Source: an uncultured Glaciecola sp.
GTDB taxonomy: Bacteria; Pseudomonadota; Gammaproteobacteria; Enterobacterales; Alteromonadaceae
Length of the DNA stretch: 57,337 nucleotides
NCBI GenBank assembly: GCA_905479945.1
Contig: CAJQOP010000095.1
Coordinates: 1 to 57,337, forward strand
Direction: 5' to 3'
In this document: positions 43,093 through 56,343 of the stretch, one piece after another
Layout: each line of letters opens with the position of its first letter
Numbering within the stretch: position 1 is the first letter of the stretch
Program-made: the position numbers and the translations under genes
Notes under the pieces: model-generated
What the model was told of the DNA's origin: nothing
The model's input: only the letters and a program-made list of their open reading frames with translations
The model's database searches: none

Positions 43093-44994
43093 ATGTTTTA
43101 TCAGCAAGATTATGATGTCATTGTTGTAGGTGGTGGACATGCAGGCACTGAAGCTGCTACTGCAGCTGCCCGCATGGGTGTCAAAACATTATTGCTAACT
43201 CACAGTATTGAAACTCTTGGCCAAATGTCATGCAATCCAGCTATAGGCGGCATTGGTAAAGGTCATTTAGTAAAAGAAATTGACGCACTTGGCGGTGTTA
43301 TGGCCAAAGCTGCTGACAAGGCAGGTATCCAATTTCGAACGCTTAATTCAAGCAAAGGCCCTGCAGTAAGAGCCACTCGCGCCCAAGCAGACAGAAGCTT
43401 GTATCGTATTGCTGTTAGAGAAATACTTGAAAACCAAGAAAATTTAACTTTATTTCAACAATCTTGTGACGATCTCATCGTTGAAAACAACCGAGTTGTA
43501 GGTGTTGTTACCCAAATGGGATTGAAGTTTAGAGCCAAAACAGTCGTTATCACTGTAGGCACCTTCCTTGGTGGTACGATCCATATTGGTATGGAAAATT
43601 ACAAAGGCGGCAGAGCAGGCGATCCGCCATCTATAGCACTAGCCGAGCGTTTACGAGCCTTGCCTTTCAGAGTTGAAAGATTAAAAACAGGCACGCCAGC
43701 AAGACTAGATACTCGCACCTTAGATTATTCTAAAATGCAGGCACAACCAGGTGACACACCACTTCCTGTATTTTCCTTTATGGGAAAAGTTGAAGATCAT
43801 CCACGTCAGATCCCTTGTTACATAACCCATACAAACGAAAAAACACATGATATCGTTCGCTCTGGTTTAGATCGTTCGCCAATGTATACCGGCGTAATTG
43901 AAGGCGTAGGACCAAGATATTGTCCTTCAATTGAAGATAAAATCGTGCGTTTTGCTGACAAAAACTCACATCAAATTTTTGTTGAGCCTGAAGGTTTAAA
44001 CAGTGTTGAAGTTTATCCAAACGGTATTTCTACAAGCTTACCTTTTGATATTCAAATGGCCTTGGTGCGATCAATCAACGGATTTGAAAACGCACATATT
44101 ATTAGACCGGGTTATGCAATTGAATATGATTTCTTTGATCCGCGTGATTTAAAGCAGACACTTGAAACCAAATTTATTGAGGGATTGTTTTTTGCCGGTC
44201 AAATTAATGGAACTACTGGATACGAAGAAGCAGCTGCTCAAGGTTTAATAGCCGGTGCCAACGCAGCATTACAGTGTCAGCAAAAAGAAGGTTTTGAACT
44301 TCGTCGTGATGAAGCCTACATTGGCGTACTAATTGATGACCTTGCGACTATGGGCACAAAAGAACCTTATCGCATGTTTACTAGCCGCGCAGAATATCGA
44401 TTATTATTACGCGAAGACAATGCCGATGTTCGTTTAACCCAGAAGGGTCGTGAAATAGGTTTAGTTGGTGATGCACAATGGGCTTATTTCCAAGAAAAAA
44501 TGAGCAGTGTTGAATTAGAAAAGCAACGTTTGAAATCACAGTGGGTGCATATCAAGCATATTGCTGTAGATGAGTTGAACGCTATGCTCAAAACACCGAT
44601 AAGTCGTGAACACTCTTTGGAAGAGTTGATCAGGCGTCCAGAAATGACTTATGAGAAACTTACAAGCATTGAAAGTTTTGGGCCTAGTATTACTGATTCA
44701 AAAGCAGCTGAGCAAGTTGAAATTCAAATAAAATATGCTGGCTATATTGAACGTCAAAAAGATGAGATAGCTAAATCGTTACGCCATGAGAATAGCCTGC
44801 TTCCTATGGATTTCGACTTTTCACAAATATCCGGTCTGTCGAATGAAGTTGTTGCTAAGTTAACAGATGCTCGCCCAGAAACGATTGGCAAAGCATCACG
44901 TATTTCAGGTATTACGCCTGCCGCTATTTCTTTATTGGTGGTATATCTGAAAAAACATAATATGCTATTCAAAGCGGAACAAAAAACAGCCTAA
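43093..44994 (+). CDS. mnmG: tRNA uridine 5-carboxymethylaminomethyl modification enzyme MnmG (GidA)
   Basis: 633-residue FAD enzyme (E. coli 629), partner of MnmE in wobble-uridine modification. The FAD-binding N-terminus [41 protein letters not shown] and [21 protein letters not shown] are typical. AGAGG ribosome-binding site upstream. Transcribed away from oriC; its stop overlaps the rsmG start by 1 bp. Confidence 0.97.
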   Translation: MFYQQDYDVIVVGGGHAGTEAATAAARMGVKTLLLTHSIETLGQMSCNPAIGGIGKGHLVKEIDALGGVMAKAADKAGIQFRTLNSSKGPAVRATRAQADRSLYRIAVREILENQENLTLFQQSCDDLIVENNRVVGVVTQMGLKFRAKTVVITVGTFLGGTIHIGMENYKGGRAGDPPSIALAERLRALPFRVERLKTGTPARLDTRTLDYSKMQAQPGDTPLPVFSFMGKVEDHPRQIPCYITHTNEKTHDIVRSGLDRSPMYTGVIEGVGPRYCPSIEDKIVRFADKNSHQIFVEPEGLNSVEVYPNGISTSLPFDIQMALVRSINGFENAHIIRPGYAIEYDFFDPRDLKQTLETKFIEGLFFAGQINGTTGYEEAAAQGLIAGANAALQCQQKEGFELRRDEAYIGVLIDDLATMGTKEPYRMFTSRAEYRLLLREDNADVRLTQKGREIGLVGDAQWAYFQEKMSSVELEKQRLKSQWVHIKHIAVDELNAMLKTPISREHSLEELIRRPEMTYEKLTSIESFGPSITDSKAAEQVEIQIKYAGYIERQKDEIAKSLRHENSLLPMDFDFSQISGLSNEVVAKLTDARPETIGKASRISGITPAAISLLVVYLKKHNMLFKAEQKTA

Positions 44995-45644
44995 TGACAG
45001 CGTCTACTTCTTCATCCTATGAAGCCCTCTCGGTATCGTTTGATAGTATATCTGCAAGCTTAAATTTGCCTGTTTCAGAAACCCAAAAAAAGCAACTTAT
45101 TGATTACGTGTTGATGATCAACAAGTGGAACAAAACGTATAACTTAACTTCCGTGCGCGACCCACAAGAAATGCTTATAAAGCACATTTTTGATTCAATT
45201 GTGATATCACCATACTTGGTAGGACAACATTTTGCTGATGTAGGCACAGGCGCAGGATTACCTGGTATACCTTTGGCTATAATGAATCCTGAAAAAACCT
45301 TCCTGCTTATAGATAGTTTGGGTAAACGAGTTCGTTTTATCAAACAAAGTATCTATGAACTGAAGATTAGTAATGTGACTGCGGTACAAACCAGAGTCGA
45401 AGATCTTGATCTTGAAAAACCACTTGATGGCGTGCTAAGTCGAGCATTTGCTTCACTAAAAGATATGTTGTTTTGGTGTCAAAACTTGACTGATGAGAAT
45501 GGATTATTCTTAGCGTTGAAAGGCCAACTTAATCAACTTGAACTTGACGAAATTCCTACAGGCTTTACAGTGGTAAATTGTGTTAACCTTGCAGTACCAA
45601 ATTTGCAAGGTGAACGGCACTTGGTAACGCTAAAGAAAGTGTAG
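44994..45644 (+). CDS. rsmG: 16S rRNA (guanine-527-N7)-methyltransferase RsmG
   Basis: 216 residues. The SAM-binding segment [18 protein letters not shown], preceded by [15 protein letters not shown] and followed by LSRAFASL, is diagnostic of RsmG/GidB. Coupled to mnmG by a 1-bp overlap, the conserved gidA-gidB pair. Confidence 0.95.
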   Translation: MTASTSSSYEALSVSFDSISASLNLPVSETQKKQLIDYVLMINKWNKTYNLTSVRDPQEMLIKHIFDSIVISPYLVGQHFADVGTGAGLPGIPLAIMNPEKTFLLIDSLGKRVRFIKQSIYELKISNVTAVQTRVEDLDLEKPLDGVLSRAFASLKDMLFWCQNLTDENGLFLALKGQLNQLELDEIPTGFTVVNCVNLAVPNLQGERHLVTLKKV

Positions 45645-45792
45645 CTAACTTGTCTACTTTTAAAGGGTCAACGCCCCTCGTGTGCTAAACCTAAAATTTA
45701 TTACGTTTTGCATTAAAGCAGCAAAGAATTAACAGAAATGTGAGAGCCAGTTAATCACAATAGTTTTCAACTCTTAACAAACGGAATGAATT

Positions 45793-46563
45793 GTGGCGAA
45801 AGTCATCTCTATCGCAAATCAAAAAGGTGGTGTCGGTAAAACGACTACTGCAGTTAATGTTGCAGCGTCTATGGCGGCAACAAAACGGCGCGTGTTACTT
45901 ATTGATCTTGATCCGCAAGGTAATGCGACTATGGGCAGTGGCGTTGACAAATACAACGTAGAAAACACATGTTACGAATTACTTATCGAAGAAGTGCCTG
46001 CTAAAGAAGTCATCATCAAAAACACCTCGGGTAAATACCACCTAATTGCTGGTAACTCAGATGTAACAGCCGCTGAAATTAAGTTGATGGAAGTATTTGC
46101 GCGTGAGCTTAGACTCCGTAATGCTTTAGCTAGCGTTCAAGATGACTACGACTATATTTTCATCGATTGTCCGCCATCATTGAACCAACTTACTGTTAAT
46201 GCCATGGCAGCATCTGATTCTGTACTAGTGCCGATGCAGTGTGAATACTATGCATTAGAAGGCATAACTACATTAATGGACACAATTGAAAAACTTGCCT
46301 CTGTGGTCAACCCAAATTTAAAAATAGAGGGGGTATTACGAACGATGTATGACCCGCGTAATAGACTCTCTAATGATGTATCAGAGCAACTAAAACGTCA
46401 CTTTGGTGATCAGGTATATCGAACTGTCATACCCAGAAATGTGCGATTGGCCGAAGCGCCAAGTTTTGGTTCACCAGCCATGTATTATGATAAGTCATCT
46501 ACTGGCGCAAAAGCATATTTAGCGCTAGCGGGTGAAATTTTACGAAGAAAAACGATAAAGTAA
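45793..46563 (+). CDS. parA: Chromosome partitioning ATPase ParA (Soj)
   Basis: 256-residue deviant Walker ATPase. KGGVGKTTTAVN with the signature lysine, DLDPQGNATMGSG and DCPPSLNQLT are visible. The start is GTG at 45793 (MAKVISIANQK). Works with ParB bound to parS sites, found in recF and after atpC. Followed about 105 bp later by parB. Confidence 0.96.
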   Translation: MAKVISIANQKGGVGKTTTAVNVAASMAATKRRVLLIDLDPQGNATMGSGVDKYNVENTCYELLIEEVPAKEVIIKNTSGKYHLIAGNSDVTAAEIKLMEVFARELRLRNALASVQDDYDYIFIDCPPSLNQLTVNAMAASDSVLVPMQCEYYALEGITTLMDTIEKLASVVNPNLKIEGVLRTMYDPRNRLSNDVSEQLKRHFGDQVYRTVIPRNVRLAEAPSFGSPAMYYDKSSTGAKAYLALAGEILRRKTIK

Positions 46564-46668
46564 AAATCAGTGTAAACTCGCTTTACGTTGCGTATGTAGT
46601 CAAGAATATAATTATTACTAGTGAGCTACTTGTTTATAAAGACTCATTGAGAATTGCCAGAGGTTAGG

Positions 46669-47580
46669 ATGTCACCAAAAAATAAAGGTTTGGGTAGAGG
46701 ATTAGATGCATTACTTGCAACCAGCCGCACTCATGCAGATAAGCAAAAACAAGATGCAAGTGATGAGGCCGCAGAGCCAAACGAACTAAAGAATATTCCT
46801 ATTGAATTTTTGCAGCCTGGAAAATATCAGCCGCGCAAAGATATGTCACCCGAAGCACTTGAAGAACTAGCAGCATCTATTCGCTCGCAGGGTATTATTC
46901 AACCGATAGTTGTGCGTCAAATAGACAATAACAGGTACGAAATAATTGCCGGTGAACGCCGATGGCGTGCTGGTCAGTTGGCAAAACTAGATGTTATTCC
47001 TTGTTTAGTTAAAGCAGTTCCAGATGAAGCTGCGGTTGCTATTGCTCTAATTGAAAATATTCAACGTGAAGATCTCAATGCAATGGAGGAAGCTCAGGCA
47101 TTCGACCGTTTAATGGTTGAATTCAATCTGACTCATCAACAAGTAGCCGACGCGGTGGGCAAGTCTCGCACCACAGTGACTAATTTATTGCGTTTGAATA
47201 GTTTACAAGAAGATGTAAAGCGCTTGCTAGAATATGGTGATATCGACATGGGGCATGCCAGAGCTCTACTAGCACTGGATGGAGATACCCAGTCTGAGGC
47301 GGCTAAACTAGTTGCCGATAAAGGCCTAACGGTTCGAGAAACTGAAAACCTAGTAAAAAGAACTCAGGCGGATTTAGCCAGTCCTGCATCAGATAAGCCA
47401 GACACAGATAATAAATCTGACCCCGATGTACAACGCTTAGAAACATCATTATCAGAAAACTTTGGTACTCAAGTTCAGATTGCTCATAACCGCAAAGGCA
47501 AAGGTAAATTAGTCATCAATTTTGCGGACTTAGACCAGCTAGAAGGTATTTTGCAAAAAATGGCGTTAAAAGAACGGTAA
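46669..47580 (+). CDS. parB: Chromosome partitioning protein ParB (Spo0J)
   Basis: 303 residues from ATG 46669, which follows AGAGGTTAGG. A TTG 15 bp upstream is in frame but less likely. N-terminal KGLGRGLDALL precedes the ParB/Srx CTPase domain with GERRWRAGQ and ENIQREDLN. A helix-turn-helix follows (THQQVADAVGKSRTTVTNLLRL) and then the C-terminal dimerisation domain. Binds parS. Confidence 0.95.
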   Translation: MSPKNKGLGRGLDALLATSRTHADKQKQDASDEAAEPNELKNIPIEFLQPGKYQPRKDMSPEALEELAASIRSQGIIQPIVVRQIDNNRYEIIAGERRWRAGQLAKLDVIPCLVKAVPDEAAVAIALIENIQREDLNAMEEAQAFDRLMVEFNLTHQQVADAVGKSRTTVTNLLRLNSLQEDVKRLLEYGDIDMGHARALLALDGDTQSEAAKLVADKGLTVRETENLVKRTQADLASPASDKPDTDNKSDPDVQRLETSLSENFGTQVQIAHNRKGKGKLVINFADLDQLEGILQKMALKER

Positions 47581-47677
47581 AAACTGATTATAGCTTCGGG
47601 TTTTTTTTGGCTTTGATGTTGGCTTCGTAGTTTTAGTGCAAAAACTGCACCACTAAAGGGAAAAAGTCGCGAATTAG

Positions 47678-47705
47678 TTGAATTTTTCTGTCATATCAGT
47701 ATACT
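47678..47705 (+). promoter_or_regulatory. Candidate atp operon promoter
   Basis: TTGAAT (47678-47683), a 16-bp spacer and TATACT (47700-47705) end 38 bp before atpI. Placed between parB and the first atp gene. No strong terminator hairpin after parB was seen, so read-through is possible. Confidence 0.5.
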
Positions 47706-47742
47706 TCCTGCGCCTTTGAATAGGTATGTATTTTAGGATGGA

Positions 47743-48129
47743 ATGATGCCCTCGAATTTGGCCGATAAAGGAAAGCAATTAGCCAAAAAAGGAGTTTTAG
47801 CGCAATGTATGTCATCACTGGTATTGCTAGTGGTTGTTTTATTCGTAAAACCAGAACATGCAGTAGCCGTTATTTGTGGCGCTCTTACATTTATCATACC
47901 AAACAGTTTTTTTGCATATTGGACATTCCGATATGCGGGTGCGACGAAAAATAGGATCGTCGCGCAGAGTTTTAGCCAAGGTTTAAAGATAAAATTGGTT
48001 TTAACTACCGTATTTTTTGCTATTGCGTTTTCTCAATTAAACGCCGCACCTTTTCCTTTGTTTGGTGCATACGTAATAGCAATGTTGAGCCAATGGTTCG
48101 CCATGGTCTTATTAAGTCGAAGGTCGTAA
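47743..48129 (+). CDS. atpI: ATP synthase subunit I
   Basis: 128-residue membrane protein with four hydrophobic segments, typical of AtpI, the non-stoichiometric assembly factor that opens proteobacterial atp operons. TAGGA ribosome-binding site precedes ATG 47743. Sequence conservation is low, so position supports the call. Confidence 0.85.
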   Translation: MMPSNLADKGKQLAKKGVLAQCMSSLVLLVVVLFVKPEHAVAVICGALTFIIPNSFFAYWTFRYAGATKNRIVAQSFSQGLKIKLVLTTVFFAIAFSQLNAAPFPLFGAYVIAMLSQWFAMVLLSRRS

Positions 48130-48173
48130 AGACATCGTGCTTACTAAATGTAAATATTTTTAAATTATACTAA

Positions 48174-49019
<846 letters not shown>

Positions 49020-49068
49020 GTTTACAATTTTAATTTTTACACTTTTATATTTTTACATTTAACTTTAA

Positions 49069-49320
<252 letters not shown>

Positions 49321-49363
49321 CAATCTATTTTAGATTAACGAATAAACAATAGGAGGAGCGGAC

Positions 49364-49834
49364 GTGAACTTTAACGCCACTCTAATAGGTCAGCTCATCG
49401 CATTCACAGTGTTTGTTGCCTTTTGCATGAAATATGTATGGCCGCCAATCATTGCTGCGATTGAGGAAAGACAAAAGAAAATAGCTGATGGTCTTGCTGC
49501 GTCTGAACGCGCTGAAAAAGATCTTGAGTTAGCTCAATCAAGCGCGACTGATAAACTTCGTGAAGCCAAAGATGAGGCTAGCAAGATTATCGATCAAGCG
49601 AAAAGACGAGCAAATCAGCTGGTTGAAGAAGAAACACAAAGAGGGCATACCGAGCGCGAAAATATTATCGCTCAAGGTTATGTAGAAATCGAAGCTGAAA
49701 AGAATCGTGTCAAAGAAGATTTGCGTAAGCAAGTTGGCTTGTTAGCAATTTCAGGCGCACAAAAAATCTTAGCACGTGAAATTGATGCACAAGCGCACAG
49801 TGACATTGTTGAAAAACTTGTCGCAGAGCTTTAG
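49364..49834 (+). CDS. atpF: ATP synthase Fo subunit b
   Basis: 156 residues, same as E. coli. One N-terminal membrane anchor, then a long charged coiled coil forming the peripheral stalk. Starts with GTG at 49364 after a strong AGGAGG. Confidence 0.95.
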   Translation: MNFNATLIGQLIAFTVFVAFCMKYVWPPIIAAIEERQKKIADGLAASERAEKDLELAQSSATDKLREAKDEASKIIDQAKRRANQLVEEETQRGHTERENIIAQGYVEIEAEKNRVKEDLRKQVGLLAISGAQKILAREIDAQAHSDIVEKLVAEL

Positions 49835-49845
49835 GAGAATGAGCC

Positions 49846-50379
49846 ATGTCTGAATTGACAACAGTTGCTCGTCCTTATGCTATTGCAGCGTTTGATTTCG
49901 CAGTTGAGAAGTCAGCCATAGACGACTGGCAAGCAATGTTAGTTTTTGCTGCCGAAGTGTCTAAAAATGACAATATGCATCATTACATGTCTGGCGCAGT
50001 AGCCGCTGGTCTTGTTACTGAGGTATTTAACAAAGTCTGTGGTGAACAGCTCGACGAGCATGGTCAAAACTTAATTAAAATTTTAGCGGAAAACAGTCGT
50101 CTTTCTTTGTTGCCTGAAATATCAAACATGTTTAACGAACTCAAAATAGAGCGCGAAAAACAAATTAATGTTGATGTTTTATCTGCAGCAGTTTTAAGTG
50201 ACGCACAATTGAAAAAATTGAGCGCCGCATTAGAGAAGCGATTTGACCGTAAAGTACAGCTTAATTGTAGCGTGGATCCGACCCTTGTCGCTGGCATGGT
50301 TATAAAAGCTGGTGATACCGTGATAGATGGCTCCGTAAATTCACAATTGAACCGTCTTAACGACGCGTTACAAGCATAA
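49846..50379 (+). CDS. atpH: ATP synthase F1 subunit delta
   Basis: 177 residues, same as E. coli. N-terminal [12 protein letters not shown] and C-terminal [21 protein letters not shown] are typical. Links the peripheral stalk to F1. 11 bp after atpF. Confidence 0.95.
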   Translation: MSELTTVARPYAIAAFDFAVEKSAIDDWQAMLVFAAEVSKNDNMHHYMSGAVAAGLVTEVFNKVCGEQLDEHGQNLIKILAENSRLSLLPEISNMFNELKIEREKQINVDVLSAAVLSDAQLKKLSAALEKRFDRKVQLNCSVDPTLVAGMVIKAGDTVIDGSVNSQLNRLNDALQA

Positions 50380-50392
50380 CGGGAATATAAGT

Positions 50393-51934
50393 ATGCAACT
50401 TAATTCTACAGAGATTGCAGAACTGATTAAAAAACGAATTGATCAGTTTGAAGTAGTAAGTGAAGCTCGAAACGAAGGAACAATCGTTGGTGTTACCGAC
50501 GGAATCATTCGTATCAATGGCCTTGCAGATGTAATGCAGGGTGAAATGATTGAACTACCAGGAGGTCGCTATGCGATCGCTTTGAACCTTGAGCGAGATT
50601 CAGTAGGTGCTGTTGTAATGGGCCCTTACACTGACTTGCAAGAAGGCGATAAGGTAAAATCTTCTGGTCGTATTCTTGAAGTACCAGTTGGACCAGAATT
50701 GTTAGGCCGAGTTGTAAACACGCTTGGTGAGCCAATTGATGGTAAAGGCGCTATTGACGCTACTACCTTTGAGCCAGTTGAGAAAATTGCACCAGGCGTA
50801 ATTGAACGTCAATCTGTTGATCAACCTGTTCAGACTGGTTATAAGTCTGTTGACTCGATGATCCCAGTTGGAAAAGGTCAGCGTGAACTTATCATTGGCG
50901 ATCGCCAAACAGGTAAAACTGCTCTTGCAATTGATGCAATCATTAACCAAAAAGGCACAGGCGTTAAATGCGTTTACGTGGCTATTGGTCAAAAAGCTTC
51001 AACTATTGCTAACGTAGTGCGCAAGCTCGAAGAGCATGGCGCTATGAGCCACACTATAATTGTTGCTGCTTCAGCTTCTGAATCAGCAGCACTTCAATAT
51101 CTTGCACCATATTCTGGTTGCACCATGGGTGAATACTTCCGTGATCGCGGCGAAGATGCACTGATTGTATATGATGACTTGTCTAAACAAGCTGTTGCAT
51201 ATCGTCAAGTATCGTTGTTGCTGCGCCGTCCTCCGGGCCGTGAAGCTTATCCTGGTGATGTCTTCTATTTGCACTCAAGATTATTAGAGCGTGCTGCTCG
51301 AGTTAACGCTAACTATGTTGAAAAATATACTAACGGCGAAGTAAAAGGAAAAACCGGTTCACTTACTGCGTTACCTATTATTGAAACTCAGGCAGGTGAC
51401 GTATCGGCATTCGTTCCTACGAACGTTATTTCGATTACCGATGGTCAAATTTTCTTAGAGACTGATTTGTTTAATGCGGGCATTCGTCCAGCTGTAAACG
51501 CAGGTATATCAGTATCTCGAGTTGGTGGTGCTGCACAAACAAAAATCATCAAGAAACTTGGTGGTGGTATACGTTTAGCATTAGCGCAATATCGCGAACT
51601 CGCGGCATTTTCTCAATTTGCATCTGACTTAGATGAAGCGACACGAGCTCAACTAGAGCACGGACAGCGCGTAATGGAATTAATGAAGCAAAACCAATAT
51701 GCGCCACTTTCTGTTGCTGAAATGGCTATCTCTCTTTTCGCTGCTGAAAAAGGTTATTTAAAAGACGTAGAGCTTTTAAAAGTCCTTGATTTTGAAGCAG
51801 CACTTCACTCGTATATGTCGAGTGAGAAAAAAGAATTGATGGACACTATTAACGAAAGCGGTAACTACAACGACGATATTGAAAGTCAGCTTAAAGAATC
51901 ATTTGATAATTTCAAAGCAACTCAAAGCTGGTAA
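50393..51934 (+). CDS. atpA: ATP synthase F1 subunit alpha
   Basis: 513 residues, same as E. coli. Walker A GDRQTGKT near residue 170 and the [17 protein letters not shown] signature near residue 365. Non-catalytic nucleotide-binding subunit, regulating rotation. 13 bp after atpH. Confidence 0.97.
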   Translation: MQLNSTEIAELIKKRIDQFEVVSEARNEGTIVGVTDGIIRINGLADVMQGEMIELPGGRYAIALNLERDSVGAVVMGPYTDLQEGDKVKSSGRILEVPVGPELLGRVVNTLGEPIDGKGAIDATTFEPVEKIAPGVIERQSVDQPVQTGYKSVDSMIPVGKGQRELIIGDRQTGKTALAIDAIINQKGTGVKCVYVAIGQKASTIANVVRKLEEHGAMSHTIIVAASASESAALQYLAPYSGCTMGEYFRDRGEDALIVYDDLSKQAVAYRQVSLLLRRPPGREAYPGDVFYLHSRLLERAARVNANYVEKYTNGEVKGKTGSLTALPIIETQAGDVSAFVPTNVISITDGQIFLETDLFNAGIRPAVNAGISVSRVGGAAQTKIIKKLGGGIRLALAQYRELAAFSQFASDLDEATRAQLEHGQRVMELMKQNQYAPLSVAEMAISLFAAEKGYLKDVELLKVLDFEAALHSYMSSEKKELMDTINESGNYNDDIESQLKESFDNFKATQSW

Positions 51935-51991
51935 TTAACAGACCCCGGTGCACGCATTGGGTAATGTCGTAGAGTAATTGGAGAAGGTTTC

Positions 51992-52852
51992 ATGGCAAGC
52001 GGAAAAGAGATTAAAGGTAAGATTGGGAGTATTAAAAACACTCAAAAAATTACCAGCGCGATGGAGATGGTTGCCGCCTCAAAAATGAAAAAGGCGCAAG
52101 AGCGAATGGCTTCTGGTCGCCCTTATGCCAAAAGTATGAAAAAAGTCATCGGGCATATTGCTAATGGTAATCTCGATTTTAAACATCCGTTCCTAGAGGA
52201 ACGTGAAGTAAAAAACGTCGGTTTTATAGTAATATCGACGGATCGAGGACTATGTGGTGGCTTAAATACTAATGAGTTTAAAGCTGTATCTAAACGCATC
52301 AAAGCTTATCAAGACGAAGGCAAAGGACTTTACTTTGCCGCGTTAGGCGCTAAAGCAGTGAATTTCTTTTCACGCTTTGGTGGGAAGGTACTGGCAGCTG
52401 AGTCAGGGTTGGGCGATAAGCCTAGCTTAAGCGAAGTTATCGGTACGGTAAGAGTCATTCTTGATGCGTATGAGAACGGCGAAATAGATAAAGTCTATTT
52501 GGTAAACAATCGCTTTGTAAATACGATGACCCAAGAGCCTGTGATAAGTCAGTTGTTGCCTCTTCCTAAAGATGAAGAAGCTCGACGTCCACACAGCTGG
52601 GATTACATTTACGAACCTGATGCTGATGAAATTTTGGCGGCGTTACTTGCCAGATACATCGAAACAGTAGTTTATCAAGGTGTTGTTGAAAACGTAGCGT
52701 CAGAACAAGCTGCACGTATGGTTGCAATGAAAGCAGCCACAGACAATGCCGGTGACCTGATTGATGATTTGCAATTGATATACAACAAGGCTCGCCAAGC
52801 GGCGATTACACAAGAAATTAGTGAAATCGTTTCAGGTGCCGCTGCTGTTTAA
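51992..52852 (+). CDS. atpG: ATP synthase F1 subunit gamma
   Basis: 286 residues. Rotor shaft: N-terminal [20 protein letters not shown] and C-terminal helix with [14 protein letters not shown] and [19 protein letters not shown], both highly conserved. Confidence 0.96.
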   Translation: MASGKEIKGKIGSIKNTQKITSAMEMVAASKMKKAQERMASGRPYAKSMKKVIGHIANGNLDFKHPFLEEREVKNVGFIVISTDRGLCGGLNTNEFKAVSKRIKAYQDEGKGLYFAALGAKAVNFFSRFGGKVLAAESGLGDKPSLSEVIGTVRVILDAYENGEIDKVYLVNNRFVNTMTQEPVISQLLPLPKDEEARRPHSWDYIYEPDADEILAALLARYIETVVYQGVVENVASEQAARMVAMKAATDNAGDLIDDLQLIYNKARQAAITQEISEIVSGAAAV

Positions 52853-52883
52853 GCACACCGTGGGCTATTTAAGTAAAGAATAA

Positions 52884-54290
<1,407 letters not shown>

Positions 54291-54342
54291 CTTTTTCACT
54301 TAATACTTATAGTGCAGCGAAAGCTGCCTTAAAGGAGGCCAC

Positions 54343-54756
54343 ATGGCGATGACAGTACATTTGGACGTAGTAAGCGCAGAAACAGAGATTTTTTCTGGAC
54401 TCGTTGAAACCGTTCAAGTCACCGGTACCGAAGGTGAGCTAGGGATTTATCCTGGTCACGCTCCTTTGATAACTGGCTTATTACCTGGCATGGTTAGAGT
54501 AGTTAAGCAATTTGGTGCTGAAGAATTGATTTATGTAGCTGGCGGCATATTAGAAGTGCAACCGGGTCATGTTACAGTTCTAGCAGACACAGCTATTCGT
54601 GCAGAGGATCTGGACGAGAAAGCAGCTGAAGACGCTAAGAAGCACGCGGAAGAAATCATCGCCAAAGGCGGTGCCGACTTCGACTACGCTGAAGCAGCTA
54701 TTGAGCTTTCAGAAGCTATTGCACAATTGAGATTAATTCATAAATTGCGCCAGTAA
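54343..54756 (+). CDS. atpC: ATP synthase F1 subunit epsilon
   Basis: 137 residues (E. coli 139). N-terminal beta-sandwich with [18 protein letters not shown] and a C-terminal helical hairpin that can inhibit rotation. Ends the atp operon; AAGGAGG ribosome-binding site upstream. Confidence 0.95.
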   Translation: MAMTVHLDVVSAETEIFSGLVETVQVTGTEGELGIYPGHAPLITGLLPGMVRVVKQFGAEELIYVAGGILEVQPGHVTVLADTAIRAEDLDEKAAEDAKKHAEEIIAKGGADFDYAEAAIELSEAIAQLRLIHKLRQ

Positions 54757-54776
54757 GTTTGAATGACAATGAATTG

Positions 54777-54814
54777 AAAACCCAGCCTACTCGAAAGATT
54801 TTGCTGGGTTTTTT
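54777..54814 (+). terminator. atp operon terminator
   Basis: AAAACCCAGC pairs with GCTGGGTTTT (54803-54812) and is followed by more T. Last base touches the parS-like site that follows. Confidence 0.88.
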
Positions 54815-54829
54815 GTTTCATGTGAAACA
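54814..54829. promoter_or_regulatory. parS: parS variant after the atp operon
   Basis: TGTTTCATGTGAAACA differs from the parS palindrome by one central base (CATGTG for CACGTG). It lies directly behind the atp terminator and about 90 bp before the integron integrase gene. Probably a functional lower-affinity ParB site. Confidence 0.7.
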
Positions 54830-54918
54830 GTTCGATTCCCTAGGTAAACACACAAGGTTAATCTGAGCTTATCGATAGTCACTCACTAAATTGCATGCCT
54901 CAAGCCATACTATCCCAA

Positions 54919-55884
54919 TTAAAAAAGATTCTTTAATGGGCTAATTACCGCATTTCCGCCTCGTTGTAAAATATGCGTATAGATTTGCGTTGTGCGCAGG
55001 TCGGCATGACCCAATTGATCCTGCACGGTTCTGATATCTGCTCCATTTTGAAGAAGATGGGTGGCAAAAGAGTGGCGCAAAGTGTGCGGGCCTACTTTTT
55101 TATCTATTTGTGCATTGATTTGCGCTGCTGTAATCGCTTTCCGTAGACTCGACTCATCAATATGATGTCGTCGCTTTAGTTTCGATTCTGGGTCGACTGA
55201 GAGCGATTTAGACGGAAATAGATAGTGCCAGCCAACAGTAAATTTACTATTAGGTGATTTATTTCTTAAGCCCATTGGCATATAAACGCCAGCATAAGAT
55301 TTGTTACTGCGATCGAGAGATAAATAGTGATTAACCAACTGTATTTGAGAACGTAATGGACTCAACAGCTCTTCAGCTAGGGTTACTACGCGATGTTTTC
55401 CGCCCTTACCATTCCAAACACGAATGTTCTTAAAGTCAAAATCGATATCTTGCGTTCGAAGCCGCAAGCATTCCATTAAACGTAATCCACTGCCGTATAG
55501 CAGGGCGGCTGGCAATTTGTAATGGATATTAATATGAGAAAAGAGCCTTTCAACTTCAGATACTGTCAGTACTGTTGGTAATTTTGCTTGGCGACCACTC
55601 TTAACAAATTTCAATTCTAACGATAAGGGACGTTTTATTATTTCTTTATACAAAAAACTTAATGCATTTAACGCAATCGACTGAGTATTCGCTGCAACAC
55701 ACTTTTGATTAACTAGATAAGAAAGGTACAGTTCAACATCATTGTCAAAAAGTACTGATGGATGTCGCCCGTTATGAAAACGTATATAGCCATTAATCCA
55801 TTTGATATAGGTTTGAACTGAGCGTTTGGCATAGCGTTTAAGGTACATTTGTTCTTCAACAAACGATAAAAACTGGTTGTTCAT
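54919..55884 (-). CDS. intI: Integron integrase IntI (tyrosine recombinase)
   Basis: 321 residues from ATG 55884, preceded by AAGGA; the frame stays open another 51 codons but these cross the LexA box and lack family resemblance. SAM-like N-terminal domain, then catalytic residues Arg135 (GSGLRLMECLRL), His267 and Arg270 (PHTLRHSFATHLL), His293 (LGHADLRTTQ) and Tyr302 (IYTHI). The IntI-specific extra segment, absent from XerC/D, is present: GWHYLFPS, then RRHHIDESSLRKAI (about 218-251). Transcribed away from the cassette array, as in all mobile and chromosomal integrons. No inactivating change was seen. Confidence 0.95.
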   Translation of the reverse strand: MNNQFLSFVEEQMYLKRYAKRSVQTYIKWINGYIRFHNGRHPSVLFDNDVELYLSYLVNQKCVAANTQSIALNALSFLYKEIIKRPLSLELKFVKSGRQAKLPTVLTVSEVERLFSHINIHYKLPAALLYGSGLRLMECLRLRTQDIDFDFKNIRVWNGKGGKHRVVTLAEELLSPLRSQIQLVNHYLSLDRSNKSYAGVYMPMGLRNKSPNSKFTVGWHYLFPSKSLSVDPESKLKRRHHIDESSLRKAITAAQINAQIDKKVGPHTLRHSFATHLLQNGADIRTVQDQLGHADLRTTQIYTHILQRGGNAVISPLKNLF

Positions 55885-55909
55885 GCAATATTCCTTTACT
55901 GCGAAAAGA

Positions 55910-55925
55910 CTGTTTATAAAAACAG
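55910..55925. promoter_or_regulatory. LexA (SOS) box upstream of intI
   Basis: CTGTTTATAAAAACAG fits CTGT-N8-ACAG exactly and continues as ACAGTA on one side. It lies 26 bp upstream of the intI start and overlaps an AT-rich -10-like stretch. Indicates DNA-damage-inducible integrase expression, as known for many integrons. Confidence 0.87.
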
Positions 55926-55956
55926 TAAAACGATTTTTCCGGTAAAGAGCAATACT

Positions 55957-56132
55957 TTGTAAAAATTCCGTTCTTTGGTACAGTGTGCAATTAAGGAAAA
56001 AAACAACAATTTCGATATTATTGGTATATCGAAGCAAACTAAAAGGAATTTAGCTATCCAAAAATCTACATATATACGGCAATTATCTTCAACACCATAC
56101 CGTGAACTTTTTAGGGTAATAGGTTGTTATAA
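55957..56132. other. attI: Probable attI and cassette promoter region
   Basis: This stretch separates intI from the first cassette gene. It contains inverted repeat TTCGATAT (56011-56018) / ATATCGAA (56026-56033). The likely crossover site is GTTATAA at 56126-56132, whose GTTAT matches the attC ends of the array (GTTATGT). A weak rightward promoter candidate, TTGTAA-16 bp-TACAGT (55957-55984), may be the cassette promoter Pc. The precise attI limits cannot be fixed by eye. Confidence 0.55.
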
Positions 56133-56142
56133 AGGAGAATAA

Positions 56143-56337
56143 ATGTATTATTTTGAGGTATTTATTTTAGTGGTTTTCGTTATTCTAACAATCGTTGGAT
56201 ATAAGAAAAATAATAGAAATCTAATGTTAGCAGGCTCGTTTTGTTTATTAATAGCATTGATCGCTGATCCGGTCTCAAAAGGTTTTAATAAAGGGTATGA
56301 CCGCTCTAAAACTGAACTTTTAGAAGGTAAAGATTAG
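56143..56337 (+). CDS. Integron cassette 1 protein: small membrane protein of unknown function
   Basis: 64 residues with two predicted membrane helices (about 4-20 and 26-44), separated by a basic loop GYKKNNRN, and a charged tail ending LLEGKD. AAGGAG lies 6 nt before the ATG. As the first cassette it is nearest attI and should be the best expressed. Not recognised as any family; possibilities such as an antitoxin or phage-defence factor would be guesses. Confidence 0.7.
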   Translation: MYYFEVFILVVFVILTIVGYKKNNRNLMLAGSFCLLIALIADPVSKGFNKGYDRSKTELLEGKD

Positions 56338-56343
56338 ATAAGA

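Noticed and set aside
55885..56037. 51-codon N-terminal extension of the integrase
   Set aside because: It reads across the LexA box and promoter, has no IntI counterpart, and ATG 55884 has a good ribosome-binding site.
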